DNA from: Variovorax boronicumulans
GTDB lineage: Bacteria > Pseudomonadota > Gammaproteobacteria > Burkholderiales > Burkholderiaceae_C
Reading direction: 5' to 3'
Length of the DNA stretch: 64,000 bases
NCBI RefSeq assembly: GCF_029892485.1
Contig: NZ_JARXVG010000010.1
Coordinates: 215,932 to 279,931, forward strand
A model generated the notes under the pieces. That model was not told the origin of the DNA, searched no databases, and saw nothing but the letters and a program-made list of their open reading frames with translations. This document shows, piece after piece, positions 9,336-18,213 of this stretch. The position numbers were made by a program, and so were the translations under genes. The number at the start of each line of letters is the position of its first letter. Position 1 is the first letter of the stretch.

Positions 9336-10306
9336 AAACACTCGCCTTTTCCGAGCGTTCGCGCCTTGTCGGGCACCTGCTGGTTTGCACCACTACCGCG
9401 ATGGCAGCCCTTGCCATCACGGGGTGCAGCCTCCTCAAGGAGCAAAGTGGCTACGCAATGACGGCCGATGCGCAGCAGCGGGCGTCCGCCGAACTCGCGG
9501 CCGAAACCAAGGCCGGCGCCAACATCGATTCCAAGGCCACCTACCTGAAGCTCGTCGAGAAGATGCAAAAGGAAGGCCTCTGGTTCGCATCGCTGGCGCA
9601 CATCGATGCGCTCGAGCAGCGCTGGGGCGTGGCGCCCGAATCCACCCGCATGCGCGCCGACGCACTGCGCCAGACCGGTCAGGCCGCCTTGAGCGAGGAT
9701 GCCTACAAGCGCCTGATCGGCACGCCGCTCGAAAGCGCCGCCTACCGCGGCCTGGGCCTGCTGGCCGGCGCACGCGGCAGCTATGCCGAATCGGTGCAAC
9801 TGCTCAAGCAGGCGCAGCGCCAGACGCCGACCGATGCCTTGCTGCTCAGCGACCTGGGCTACGCCAGCCTGCGCGCGGGCCAGATCGCCGAGGCGCGGCT
9901 GCCGCTGATGCAGGCGCTGCAACTGAGCCCCAACAACCCCCAGGCCCAGGCCAACCTTGCGCTGTACCTCGAAGCCACTGGCCAGAGCGACCAGGCGAAC
10001 AGGCTGATGGAGTCCAACCGCATGCCCGACGCGACCCGCGCGGCCGTGCGGGATGCCGCGCGTCAGTTGCGCGCAGGCGGAGGTGCGCCACTCGCGACGA
10101 GCACAGCGCTGCCCCCACTCTCTGCAAGCGCCGCACCTGAAAGCGCAAGCCCCGTGCGCGACGAAGTGGCAACGCTTCCCCTGATGCTCAAGGCGTCACG
10201 CTGGTCCGGCAACGGCGGCCTGCGCACAGCGAGCCAGATGAATCCATCCGCCACGGAAGCCGCCGTGTCCCTGTCTCCCAACTCGACCTCACGAGGTACT
10301 CCATGA
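9332..10306 (+). CDS. tadD: TadD-like TPR lipoprotein
   Basis: This 324-residue predicted lipoprotein has a signal sequence ending in a lipobox (AITGC) near residue 32. The body contains TPR-type helical repeats (residues 60-220), as in TadD, the pilotin-like factor that helps secretin assembly in Aggregatibacter. The C-terminal 100 residues are Ala/Ser/Pro-rich and probably disordered. Translation is coupled by ATGA overlaps to tadC upstream and the DUF3613 gene downstream. Confidence 0.88.
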   Translation: MKTLAFSERSRLVGHLLVCTTTAMAALAITGCSLLKEQSGYAMTADAQQRASAELAAETKAGANIDSKATYLKLVEKMQKEGLWFASLAHIDALEQRWGVAPESTRMRADALRQTGQAALSEDAYKRLIGTPLESAAYRGLGLLAGARGSYAESVQLLKQAQRQTPTDALLLSDLGYASLRAGQIAEARLPLMQALQLSPNNPQAQANLALYLEATGQSDQANRLMESNRMPDATRAAVRDAARQLRAGGGAPLATSTALPPLSASAAPESASPVRDEVATLPLMLKASRWSGNGGLRTASQMNPSATEAAVSLSPNSTSRGTP

Positions 10307-10710
10307 GAAAAGAACACGCCACCCGCCTCGCTGCAATGTCGTCCATGTTCGGGCTGGTCACTGTGCTGTTGGCGGCTGCCCCCGCGGCGTTCGCACAAGA
10401 CGTCAAACCCGTCGCCGCCCCGGTGGCTCCCGCAAGCGCCCAAGTGCCGGTCCCCGCCAGCACCGAAGGCCAGACCCAGATCGCAGAAGACGCGGAACCC
10501 GTTTACGAACGGCTGCAGGTGGGCGATGCCACACAAGGCCTGCTCGCCTGGCAGCGCGGCGGCGAGATCGCGTCCCCCACGCCGCGGCCTATTGCTGGCG
10601 AGGTCGCGAACCGCAGCTATGAGCGTTATCTCAAAAGTTTTGAATTTCCGATTCCGGAACGCATGAGTTCGATCGTCAAGTCGGGCTCGGGCGGCGGCAC
10701 GACCAAGTAA
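10303..10710 (+). CDS. DUF3613-type exported protein of the Tad locus
   Basis: This is a 135-residue exported protein. A signal peptide ends at AFAQ near residue 32, followed by a Pro/Ala-rich linker and a conserved C-terminal block containing QVGDATQGLLAWQR, RPIAGEVANRSYERYL and the aromatic YLKSFEFPIPE segment, which I recognise as the DUF3613 family found in betaproteobacterial Tad loci. Its biochemical role is not established. It lies between tadD (ATGA overlap) and tadE, so a periplasmic role in pilus assembly is the reasonable inference. Confidence 0.75.
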   Translation: MRKEHATRLAAMSSMFGLVTVLLAAAPAAFAQDVKPVAAPVAPASAQVPVPASTEGQTQIAEDAEPVYERLQVGDATQGLLAWQRGGEIASPTPRPIAGEVANRSYERYLKSFEFPIPERMSSIVKSGSGGGTTK

Positions 10711-10748
10711 CTGCGCAACTCCCCACTTGCGCACGCCAAAGGATCATC

Positions 10749-11222
10749 ATGAGAACACCCTGCCTTCGCACAAGAGCGCACACCCAGCGCGGTGTGTACG
10801 CGGTCGAGTTCGCCATGGTGTTCCTGATCTTCTTCTCGCTGCTCTACGGGATCATCACGTACGGCATCTTGTTCGCGTTCCGGCTCGGACTGCAGAATGC
10901 CGCCGAAGACGGCGCGCGCGCCGCGCTGCGCTACCAGTCCACCTTCGCGCAGCGCGCCACCCAGGCGAAGACCATCGCAACGCAGAGCAGCAGCTGGATG
11001 CCCGTCGTGGTAGCGCCCACTGTCAGCGCGACCGTCTGCGGGGTGGTCACCAACAACTGCGGCACACCCACCTGCGGGACCGCTTGGAACGATCGCTGCC
11101 AGATGGTGGTGACCGTCACCACCACCAACATGCAGCAGCTGCTGCCGCCCTTCCCGAGCTTCGCGATACCGAACCAGATCGTCGGCAAGGCCAGCATGCT
11201 GCTGGACGGGAGAGCACCATGA
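10749..11222 (+). CDS. tadE: TadE-family pseudopilin
   Basis: This 157-residue pseudopilin has the TadE signature: a short basic leader, then GVYAVEFAMVF with the conserved Glu and one hydrophobic helix (residues 14-36), followed by a periplasmic domain containing four cysteines that may form disulfides. TadE proteins are processed by TadV and are needed for Flp assembly. There is a good AAAGGA ribosome-binding site. It ends in an ATGA overlap with the next pseudopilin gene. Confidence 0.9.
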   Translation: MRTPCLRTRAHTQRGVYAVEFAMVFLIFFSLLYGIITYGILFAFRLGLQNAAEDGARAALRYQSTFAQRATQAKTIATQSSSWMPVVVAPTVSATVCGVVTNNCGTPTCGTAWNDRCQMVVTVTTTNMQQLLPPFPSFAIPNQIVGKASMLLDGRAP

Positions 11223-11731
11223 ACACCCTGCGTGCTGGCAGCCAGCGGACGGGCATGCGGGGCCTGCAGCGCGGCGTGGCCGCCATCGAGTTCGCACTGG
11301 TGTTCGTGGTTCTGTTCAGCGTGGTCTACGCGGTTGCGACCTTCGGCGCCGTGCTCTACACGCAGCAGGCCTTGACCCGCGCTGCAGAAGAAGGCGCACG
11401 GGCCGTGGGTCTGCTCACCACACCCGCACCTACCGCTGGCGACACGCGGATAAAGGATGCGGTGTACGACGCCCTGGCCAACTCGCTGGTGGTGCCTGTC
11501 TCCGCCAATGCCAATGTGGCAAGCCGGCGCAGCTGGATCGTTTCGCAGGTCAGCGTGGACGTCACCTCGGGCGCGCCGAGCAGCCCCGGCGCCTATGTCA
11601 GCTACATGGTCACGGTGACCTATCCCTACAGCGCCAACCGCTTGCTGCCCTCGATGCTGGTGCTCGACACCAGCCGCTGGATGCCCGATCAACTGCGCAG
11701 CCGCGCCAGCGCAGCGCGCTGGTCGTCCTGA
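11219..11731 (+). CDS. tadF: Second TadE/TadF-type pseudopilin
   Basis: This 170-residue protein has the TadE/TadF N-terminal pattern: leader, GVAAIEFALVFVVLFSVVYAV helix near residues 19-40, then QQALTRAAEEGARA and a periplasmic domain. The symbol follows its position after tadE; TadE and TadF cannot be separated with certainty from sequence alone. The ATG at 11219 overlaps the tadE stop. The frame upstream of 11219 runs through tadE and is not coding. Confidence 0.84.
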   Translation: MNTLRAGSQRTGMRGLQRGVAAIEFALVFVVLFSVVYAVATFGAVLYTQQALTRAAEEGARAVGLLTTPAPTAGDTRIKDAVYDALANSLVVPVSANANVASRRSWIVSQVSVDVTSGAPSSPGAYVSYMVTVTYPYSANRLLPSMLVLDTSRWMPDQLRSRASAARWSS

Positions 11732-11741
11732 GGGCCGTGCC

Positions 11742-13766
11742 ATGAAAGCCCCTATTTCCACACACTCCCGCCGGCCGAACCGAGCAACACTTGCCTCGCC
11801 AAACCGTACCCGCGGTTCGATCATCATCAATACGGCCATTGCACTGAGCCTGATCGTCATCACGTTGATCGGCACCCAGATCGGCTTTCTGTACTACATG
11901 AAGCGCGAGTTCCAGAAGACGGCGGATCTGGCCGCGTTGGCGGGCGCACAAGGATTGGGAACGAACAATTGCGCGGCAGCAACGGCCGCAGCCATCGCGA
12001 ATGCGGCGCAGAACCTGCCGGGCGGACTTCCGCCCGTTGCTGCCGACAGCATCGTGTGCGGTCGATGGGATCCGGCGTTGAAACCCACCGCGCCTCATTT
12101 CGGCGCGCCCGATGCAGGACAGAAATTCAATGCGGTACGCGTCACCATAAGCAGGACTCCCGCGCTCCTGCTCCCCGGAATTTCCGGCAGCCCGGCACAA
12201 CAGATCACCGCGGACGCCGTTGCAATTCAACAGTCTCCACGCGCGAATCTGACCATTCGCTCCACGCTGGTGACAGTGGACTCGACAAAATCGCCGTTGC
12301 TCAATGCGGTAGTCGGCGGAATGCTGGGCGGCAGTCTCAATGTCGATGCCGTGGGCTGGAATGGGCTGATCAACACGAACCTTCAGTTGTTGACCTACAT
12401 CGACCAACTGGGGGTCAACCTGGGCATCGGCGTCGGCAAATACGACCAAGTGCTGGGCACGAGCGTGTCGGTCGGCACGCTGATCCAGGCCATGGTCGAC
12501 GCTCTGCAGCAGGGCGGGAACACGGCGCAGGTGGTGATCGATGCCCTCAACCTGATCAAGCTCACGGCCAATGCAGCCTCTGCACAGCCTCTGCTCAAGC
12601 TCGGTGATCTGCTCGGCGTGCAAACCGGCTCCGATGCGGCCGGGCTGACCACCGACATCCAGCTTTTCCAATTACTCCAAGGCGTGGTGCAGGCTGCGAA
12701 TGGTAAGAACGGCTTGGTCGTCACAGCGACACTGCCTCTTGCGGGCCTGGCTTCGGTGACAACGAACGTGAAGGTCATCGAGCCGCCGCAGCTCTCGGCC
12801 ACCGGAGACCCCAGGCTGGCCAAACTCAATCCGACCGGGCCCGACAAAATCTATGTACGCACAGCTCAGGTCCGTGCGTTGATCTCGATTGATCTTCCAG
12901 TACTGAATGGCATCACCGATCTCGTTAATGCAGTGAACGCAGCCCTCGCGCCCGTCACGGATCTGCTGAACAATCTGTTGAGTTTGAATCTCCTCGCCTT
13001 GCTGCAGAACATCTTGGGGTGCCCCGTCGGCTGTACACGCAACAACGTCACTGACATCAGGATTCTTCCTGCGCCAGTACGGCTGGACATCAGTTTGGAC
13101 GCAGGCGGCGGTGCGTCGATGGTGACGGACTACAGCTGCGTGGCAAGTGCGACATCCCTTACGACCCAGACCACGACATCGGTGGCCACCCTGCGTATTG
13201 GCAGTCTCGGCGCGACAGCTGCCATCGCAAAAGCAAATGCTTTTTCGTCGAGTGCGCTACCTACCGTCAGTCCGGTGCCCGTCATAGACATCGGGTCTCA
13301 AACCTGCCATTTCGGGCTACTGGGCCTCTTCGGCAGTTGCGATGCAGCGACACGCAAGCCCTTTTACGGTGGCGGCCTCGGACTGAAGGCCGATGTCCCC
13401 GTGGCCGCCTCCACGCAGTCCCAGTTCTTCGCGAATCCCCCTACGCTGGATCAAGCTCCCGCCTACCTGGCCATTGCGACACAGAACATTGTCGATAGCC
13501 TGAGCAATACGCTGAAGGCTCTCAACCTCCTGATCGTGATTCCACCAACGGCACTAGGCGGTGGCTTGTCGAACGTTCTCTCGGGCCTGACAGGTGCCTT
13601 GAGCGGTGTCATCAACATCTTGATCGGCGTCATCTCGGGCGTGCTCTCGCCGTTGCTCGACCCCCTTCTCAACACCTTGCTGAGCAATGTGCTCGGCGCG
13701 AACCTGGCCCAGACGGAAGTCGGTGGCCGGCTGAGCTGCTCGAGTGGTGCCGAGCTCGTTTATTGA
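11742..13766 (+). CDS. tadG: TadG-like pilus assembly protein
   Basis: This 674-residue protein has the TadG N-terminus: a basic leader, GSIIINTAIALSLIVITLIG helix (residues 26-46), then FQKTADLAALAGAQGL, the conserved block of the Flp pilus-assembly TadG family. The long periplasmic portion has many Leu/Val/Asn-rich segments and several cysteines. Many TadG proteins carry a vWA domain; I see no clear MIDAS here. It starts 10 bp after the previous pseudopilin gene and is the last structural gene of the Tad locus. Confidence 0.82.
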   Translation: MKAPISTHSRRPNRATLASPNRTRGSIIINTAIALSLIVITLIGTQIGFLYYMKREFQKTADLAALAGAQGLGTNNCAAATAAAIANAAQNLPGGLPPVAADSIVCGRWDPALKPTAPHFGAPDAGQKFNAVRVTISRTPALLLPGISGSPAQQITADAVAIQQSPRANLTIRSTLVTVDSTKSPLLNAVVGGMLGGSLNVDAVGWNGLINTNLQLLTYIDQLGVNLGIGVGKYDQVLGTSVSVGTLIQAMVDALQQGGNTAQVVIDALNLIKLTANAASAQPLLKLGDLLGVQTGSDAAGLTTDIQLFQLLQGVVQAANGKNGLVVTATLPLAGLASVTTNVKVIEPPQLSATGDPRLAKLNPTGPDKIYVRTAQVRALISIDLPVLNGITDLVNAVNAALAPVTDLLNNLLSLNLLALLQNILGCPVGCTRNNVTDIRILPAPVRLDISLDAGGGASMVTDYSCVASATSLTTQTTTSVATLRIGSLGATAAIAKANAFSSSALPTVSPVPVIDIGSQTCHFGLLGLFGSCDAATRKPFYGGGLGLKADVPVAASTQSQFFANPPTLDQAPAYLAIATQNIVDSLSNTLKALNLLIVIPPTALGGGLSNVLSGLTGALSGVINILIGVISGVLSPLLDPLLNTLLSNVLGANLAQTEVGGRLSCSSGAELVY

Positions 13767-13782
13767 TTGCGCATTTTTCTAC

Positions 13783-15213
13783 ATGAGTTCCCCCGCCCAT
13801 TTCGACGAACTCGACCTCTTTGTCTGGGAAGGCAAAGCCGACATCCTCGACCGCATTGCGCGGTGCATGGCGAGCTTCGACGTGGAAGTCACCCGGGCCG
13901 ACGGGTTGCCGCCTCCGCAGCAGGAGCGCGGCGTGGCGATGCGTCCTTCCGTCGCGATCATCAGCGTCACCGTCATCGACAGCGGCGGCCTTGCGCATGC
14001 CACCGAGTTCCTGCAAGGCATGCCGGTGATCTGGGTCGCCGCGGGTTCGCGCGAGCGCGACTCGCGGACCTATCCGCCCGAGTACCTGCATGTGCTGCCC
14101 TACGACTTCACCTGCGCCGAGCTGCGCACGCTGGTCGCGAAGCTGGTGCGGCAGCTGCGTGCGCGCGATATCGCGCCGCAGGCGCCCGATGTGCTGGTGG
14201 CGCATTCCGAGGCAATGAAGGCGCTGCTTGCCGAAGTGGGCGCCTTTGCCGATTGCAACCATCCGGTGCTGGTGCGCGGTGAAACGGGCGTGGGCAAGGA
14301 GCGCATCGCGCAGCAGCTGCATCTGGGGCATCAGTCGTACAGCAAGGGCGCGTTCGTGGCGGTGAACTGCGGCGCGATTCCCGACGGGCTGTTCGAATCG
14401 CTGTTCTTCGGCCACACCAAGGGCTCGTTCACCGGCGCCGTGCATGCGCACCGCGGCTACTTCGAGCAGGCCACTGGGGGCACGCTGTTCCTCGACGAAA
14501 TCGGCGATCTGCCGCGCTACCAGCAGGTGAAGCTGCTGCGCGTGCTGGAAGACAACGCGGTCACGCGGCTGGGGGCGACTTCGCCGGTGCGGGTGGACTT
14601 CCGGCTGGTGGCGGCGACCAACCGCAACCTGCGCGAGATGGTGGCGAGCGGCGAGTTCCGCGCCGACCTGTTCTACCGGCTCGCGGTGATCGAGCTGCAT
14701 GTGCCCAGCCTCGAAGAGCGCGGCGAGATCGACAAGATCGCGATCTTCAAGGCGCTGCTGGGCAACGTGCTCGGCGACGAACTCGAGACGCTGGGCGAAA
14801 CGCCGCACTGGCTCAGCGATGCCGTGGCCGAAACCTATTTCCCCGGCAATGTGCGGCAGCTGCGCAACCTCGCGGAGCGCGTGGGCGTGATCGCGCGGCA
14901 GCTGCGCGGCTGGGACCAGAACCTGATCCAGCGCGCCATCGCGCTCACGCGGGGCACGCCGACGCCGGCGATGTCGGCGGAGAGACATGGCAGCGGCGGC
15001 ACCAACGGCAGCGGTGTTGCGCTCGACAGCAACGGCGACCGCAAGGGCTGGAACAGCAGCGAGCGCAACCGCATCATCGCGGCGCTGGAGATCAACGACT
15101 GGAAGCGCCAGGACACCGCGCAGCACCTGGGCATCAGCCGCAAGGTGCTGTGGGAAAAGATGCGCAAGTACCAGATCCTCGACGGCGAACCCGGCATACC
15201 TGAAGACACTTAG
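13783..15213 (+). CDS. Sigma-54-dependent transcriptional activator (NtrC type, divergent N-terminus)
   Basis: This 476-residue protein has a divergent N-terminal receiver-like domain (residues 1-130), an AAA+ sigma-54 interaction domain and a Fis-type HTH. Walker A GETGVGKE is at 166-173, the sigma-54 contact loop reads GSFTGA (214-219, Ser for the usual Ala), Walker B LFLDEIGDL is near 235-243, and the HTH occupies about 432-470. The start at 13783 is 17 bases after the tadG stop; an upstream ATG at 13744 would overlap tadG. Gene order suggests it controls the Tad operon. A sigma-54-like element at 1109-1124 is weak support. Confidence 0.88.
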   Translation: MSSPAHFDELDLFVWEGKADILDRIARCMASFDVEVTRADGLPPPQQERGVAMRPSVAIISVTVIDSGGLAHATEFLQGMPVIWVAAGSRERDSRTYPPEYLHVLPYDFTCAELRTLVAKLVRQLRARDIAPQAPDVLVAHSEAMKALLAEVGAFADCNHPVLVRGETGVGKERIAQQLHLGHQSYSKGAFVAVNCGAIPDGLFESLFFGHTKGSFTGAVHAHRGYFEQATGGTLFLDEIGDLPRYQQVKLLRVLEDNAVTRLGATSPVRVDFRLVAATNRNLREMVASGEFRADLFYRLAVIELHVPSLEERGEIDKIAIFKALLGNVLGDELETLGETPHWLSDAVAETYFPGNVRQLRNLAERVGVIARQLRGWDQNLIQRAIALTRGTPTPAMSAERHGSGGTNGSGVALDSNGDRKGWNSSERNRIIAALEINDWKRQDTAQHLGISRKVLWEKMRKYQILDGEPGIPEDT

Positions 15214-15232
15214 GCTCGCCGAGGGCGGGGCC

Positions 15233-15261
15233 TTGTCCTTCGACAAGCTCAGGACGAACGG
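15233..15261. repeat. TTCGACAAGCTCAG-type dispersed intergenic repeat
   Basis: The convergent gap between the sigma-54 activator and the tolC-like gene contains the imperfect dyad centred on CTTCGACAAGCTCAGGACG, followed about 20 bp later by a second GACGAACGG. This short sequence is familiar as a dispersed intergenic repeat in GC-rich proteobacteria. The identification as a repeat is from memory; only one copy is in this window. Confidence 0.45.
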
Positions 15262-15294
15262 GAGGGGCGATTCAAGACGAACGGCGGGGAGGCC

Positions 15295-16857
15295 TCAGCG
15301 TTCCGCAATCCGCGGCGAGCGGCGCAGCGGCGGGTTCGCCAACGCGGCCGCTGCCGAGCGCTCGACGACCGGCTCGTTCGGGCAGGCCGCATTGCTCGAA
15401 ATGCACAGCTGCGAGAGCAGGCCGTCCTCGGTGATCACGGAACGGTTGGGCGGGCCGAACATGCGGTCGATCCAGCTGTTGGTGGCGTCGGGTTCGATGC
15501 GCAGTTCTCCGGTGGTGCGCGCAAGGCGCAACTCGGAGATGCGCAGATCGAACACACCGTCGACGTAGTCGAACAGCAGCGTGTAGTAGTCCAGCTGCGC
15601 ATCGAGCACCTTCGGCAGGGTCTCGCGGCCGAACTCCATGAGGCGGCGGCGGCCGCGGAAGGCCTGGCCCGAGGTGCTGACGGCTTCCATGAGCTGCTTC
15701 TCGCGCTCGCGTCCCGACACGGTGCGCGCCCATGACGCCGAGGTGAGCTCGAACAGGTTGTTCTTCACGCCTTCGAGCTTGGCTTCCTGGTTGGCGACTT
15801 CGGCGAGTGCGCCCTTCAGGCGCAGCTGCCGGTCGAAGCCGTTGCCGAAGTTCCAGTTGAGTTCGAAGGCCGCGCGCGTGGGGTCCTGGGGCGACACGCC
15901 GCGCGGGTCCTTGCTCTTGACGACCACGGCATCGACCGTCGGGTACAGGCTCGCGTCCTGCTGGTCGACAAGGGCGCGGGCACGGTCGATGCGGCCTTGC
16001 GCTTCGGCGATCTCGGTGCTGCGCGCCTCGGCGCGGCGCAGTGCCTCGTCCTGCGAAGCGATGCGCCACTGCTGCGGCGCCGCGAGCACGGGCAGCGACT
16101 CGGTGTTGGGCGAGAACTTGAAGTAGTTGCGGAACTTCGCGAGCGCCTCGTCGCGCTGGGCCTCGAAGTCGGATTCGCGCGCGGCCACCAGGGCGCGGCG
16201 CGAGGCGGCCATGTTCAGGTCGTTGTCGCCGGAGACGCCAAGCGCGACACGGCGGGCTTCGGCCTTCGAGAGTTCGGCCACCACTTCGGTGGCCTTGTGC
16301 GCGATCTGCTTCTTCAGGTCGAAGCGCTGCACCTGCAGGTAGGCGGTGAGCGCGTCCAGCACCACCTTCTGCGAGGTGGTGATGACGGCTTCGTCGTCGG
16401 CCTTGTTGCCGGCCTCGGCGGCGCGCTGCGCGGCGTTCATGGCGCCGCCGTCGATCAGGCTCACGCGCGCTTCGGCGGTGAGCACGGTGTAGCTCTGGGT
16501 CTTGGCGTTGTCCGCGCCGCTGTTGTAGTTGCCCGACGAGGTGCCGAGCTTGAAGCGCGGGTAGCGCGCCTGCTTGGCGGCCTCGACGCTGTAGCTGCTG
16601 GTGTTGGCGGCCGCCTGGGCCGTCTGCACCTCGGGGTATTCCTGCGAGAGCGCGACCAGCGCCTGCTTCACGCGCTGGGCGTAGCTCGCGGCGCCGATGG
16701 AGGGCGTAGAGAGGCGGCGCGCGAGCGAGAGCGTGGGGGGCGGTGCATCCGCCTCCTGCGCCAGGGCGGTGGGCGGGAGCGCGAAGCTGGCACACAGTGC
16801 TGCGCACAGCACCCCGGTGCCCGTGCGGCGCCGGCCTGTAGCGGTGCGGTACTTCAT
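15295..16857 (-). CDS. TolC-family outer-membrane efflux protein of a type I secretion system
   Basis: This 520-residue exporter channel has a signal peptide (hydrophobic stretch ending in ALAQ near residue 36) and two outer-membrane efflux domains with long coiled-coil-prone helices. The TolC-type features include the repeated AxxAxxARYPxxxLG segment near residue 100 and a second repeat near residue 290. The frame continues upstream through the HlyD gene without meaning; the ATG at 16857 is supported by the signal peptide and by an ATGA overlap with the HlyD stop. It is the last gene of the exporter set and is inferred to serve the adhesin encoded upstream on the same strand. Confidence 0.9.
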   Translation of the reverse strand: MKYRTATGRRRTGTGVLCAALCASFALPPTALAQEADAPPPTLSLARRLSTPSIGAASYAQRVKQALVALSQEYPEVQTAQAAANTSSYSVEAAKQARYPRFKLGTSSGNYNSGADNAKTQSYTVLTAEARVSLIDGGAMNAAQRAAEAGNKADDEAVITTSQKVVLDALTAYLQVQRFDLKKQIAHKATEVVAELSKAEARRVALGVSGDNDLNMAASRRALVAARESDFEAQRDEALAKFRNYFKFSPNTESLPVLAAPQQWRIASQDEALRRAEARSTEIAEAQGRIDRARALVDQQDASLYPTVDAVVVKSKDPRGVSPQDPTRAAFELNWNFGNGFDRQLRLKGALAEVANQEAKLEGVKNNLFELTSASWARTVSGREREKQLMEAVSTSGQAFRGRRRLMEFGRETLPKVLDAQLDYYTLLFDYVDGVFDLRISELRLARTTGELRIEPDATNSWIDRMFGPPNRSVITEDGLLSQLCISSNAACPNEPVVERSAAAALANPPLRRSPRIAER

Positions 16858-18185
16858 GGCTCGCGGAAGGCTTCGCGCCGCAACTTGAGCACTGGGCGGA
16901 GGATGTACCAGATGAACGGATCGGTCCCCACGCGCAGATCGACTTCGGCCTCCATGCCGGCGGTGACGCGGTTCTCCTCGCGTCCCACATGCGACTGCGA
17001 CATGCTGATCAGCATGCGGTAGTAAGGCGCCCCCTGCGAGATGGCCGCGTCGCGGTCGGCGTCGGCCGCCACCAGCGTGACCTTGCCTTCGACGGCGCCG
17101 TAGCGCAGGTAGTCGTAGGCGGTGATCTTCACGCGGGCCGACTGGCCCATTTCCACGAAGCCGCGGTCGTTGGGATTGAGCCGGGCCTCGACCATGATCT
17201 CGTCCTTGTCGGGCACCACTTCGAGAATCGACTCGCCGGGCTTCACCACCCAGCCCGGGCTGGAGTTGCGCAGGCCCTTGACGATGCCGTCCGAGGGCGC
17301 CTTCACCACGGTGCGCGAACGCTGGGTGCGGGCGCGCGCAAGGTCTTCGCTCAGGCTGGCGAACTGGCGCTCGACGGTGGCCAGCTCGTCCGATGCGCGG
17401 CGGCGGTAGCGACCTTCGGCCTCGGCCATCTTGGCCTGTGATTCGGTGATGGCGGCGTTGGCCGAAATCACGCCCTGGCGCGCCACGGCGAGTTCGCTGC
17501 GCACGCCCTCGGCCTGGCGGCGCTTCTCGAGCACCTCGACCTGGCCGACCAGTTTCTCGCTGAGCAGCTGCTCGGAGATCTCGAGCTCCTTCTGCATCAG
17601 CACCAGCCGGTCGCTCAGGCCCTTGACCTTGGCCTGCTGCTCCAGCTGCTTGCTGCGCGCCTGCTCCAGGCCCGAGACCGCGCCGGCCATCACGCCGCGC
17701 TGCTCGAGCGAACGCGCCTGGTAGGCACCGAGCTCGCCTTCGAACACGCTCTCGTCGATGTCGGTGGCGAAGGACTGGCGGCTGAGCGGCTGGCCGCGGC
17801 TCTCGGCCATGAGGCGCACGCGGGTGGCCTGCGTGGCCGCGTAGCGCGCGTTGAGTTCCTCGAAGTTCAGGCCGCTGCCGCCCAGGTCGATCTCGACCAG
17901 CGACTGGCCCTGCCTGACCTTCTCGCCTTCCTTCACCAGCACGGCGCTGACGATGCCGCCTTCCAGATGCTGGATGGACTTGACGCGGTCCGAAGGGATC
18001 ACGCGGCCCGGCGCGACGACCACGGTTTCCATCGGGAAGCCCAGCCCGACCAGGGCCAGCACGCCGACGAGGCCGCCGATGATCCACTGGCGCCGCCGCC
18101 CCTGCGGCGAGGTCCGCGCCGCGCGTTTCTGGTCTTCGTCCTGGAGTATCTGCGGCAGGTCTGATTTCAAGTTCACGGTCCCCAA
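16854..18185 (-). CDS. HlyD-family membrane fusion (adaptor) protein of type I secretion
   Basis: This 443-residue adaptor has a cytoplasmic N-tail, one membrane helix (about residues 34-55), a lipoyl-like half (GRVIPSDRVKSIQHLEGG, typical of HlyD/LapC), a long coiled-coil hairpin (residues 110-290), a second lipoyl half with VKAPSDGIVKGL, and a beta-barrel region ending in the family-typical PFIWYILRPVLKLR. It bridges the ABC exporter and the TolC channel. It overlaps tolC by ATGA and lies 28 bp downstream of the ABC gene. Confidence 0.93.
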   Translation of the reverse strand: MGTVNLKSDLPQILQDEDQKRAARTSPQGRRRQWIIGGLVGVLALVGLGFPMETVVVAPGRVIPSDRVKSIQHLEGGIVSAVLVKEGEKVRQGQSLVEIDLGGSGLNFEELNARYAATQATRVRLMAESRGQPLSRQSFATDIDESVFEGELGAYQARSLEQRGVMAGAVSGLEQARSKQLEQQAKVKGLSDRLVLMQKELEISEQLLSEKLVGQVEVLEKRRQAEGVRSELAVARQGVISANAAITESQAKMAEAEGRYRRRASDELATVERQFASLSEDLARARTQRSRTVVKAPSDGIVKGLRNSSPGWVVKPGESILEVVPDKDEIMVEARLNPNDRGFVEMGQSARVKITAYDYLRYGAVEGKVTLVAADADRDAAISQGAPYYRMLISMSQSHVGREENRVTAGMEAEVDLRVGTDPFIWYILRPVLKLRREAFREP

Positions 18186-18213
18186 TCACTCGTCATGAGT
18201 CAAGCAGGCAGCA

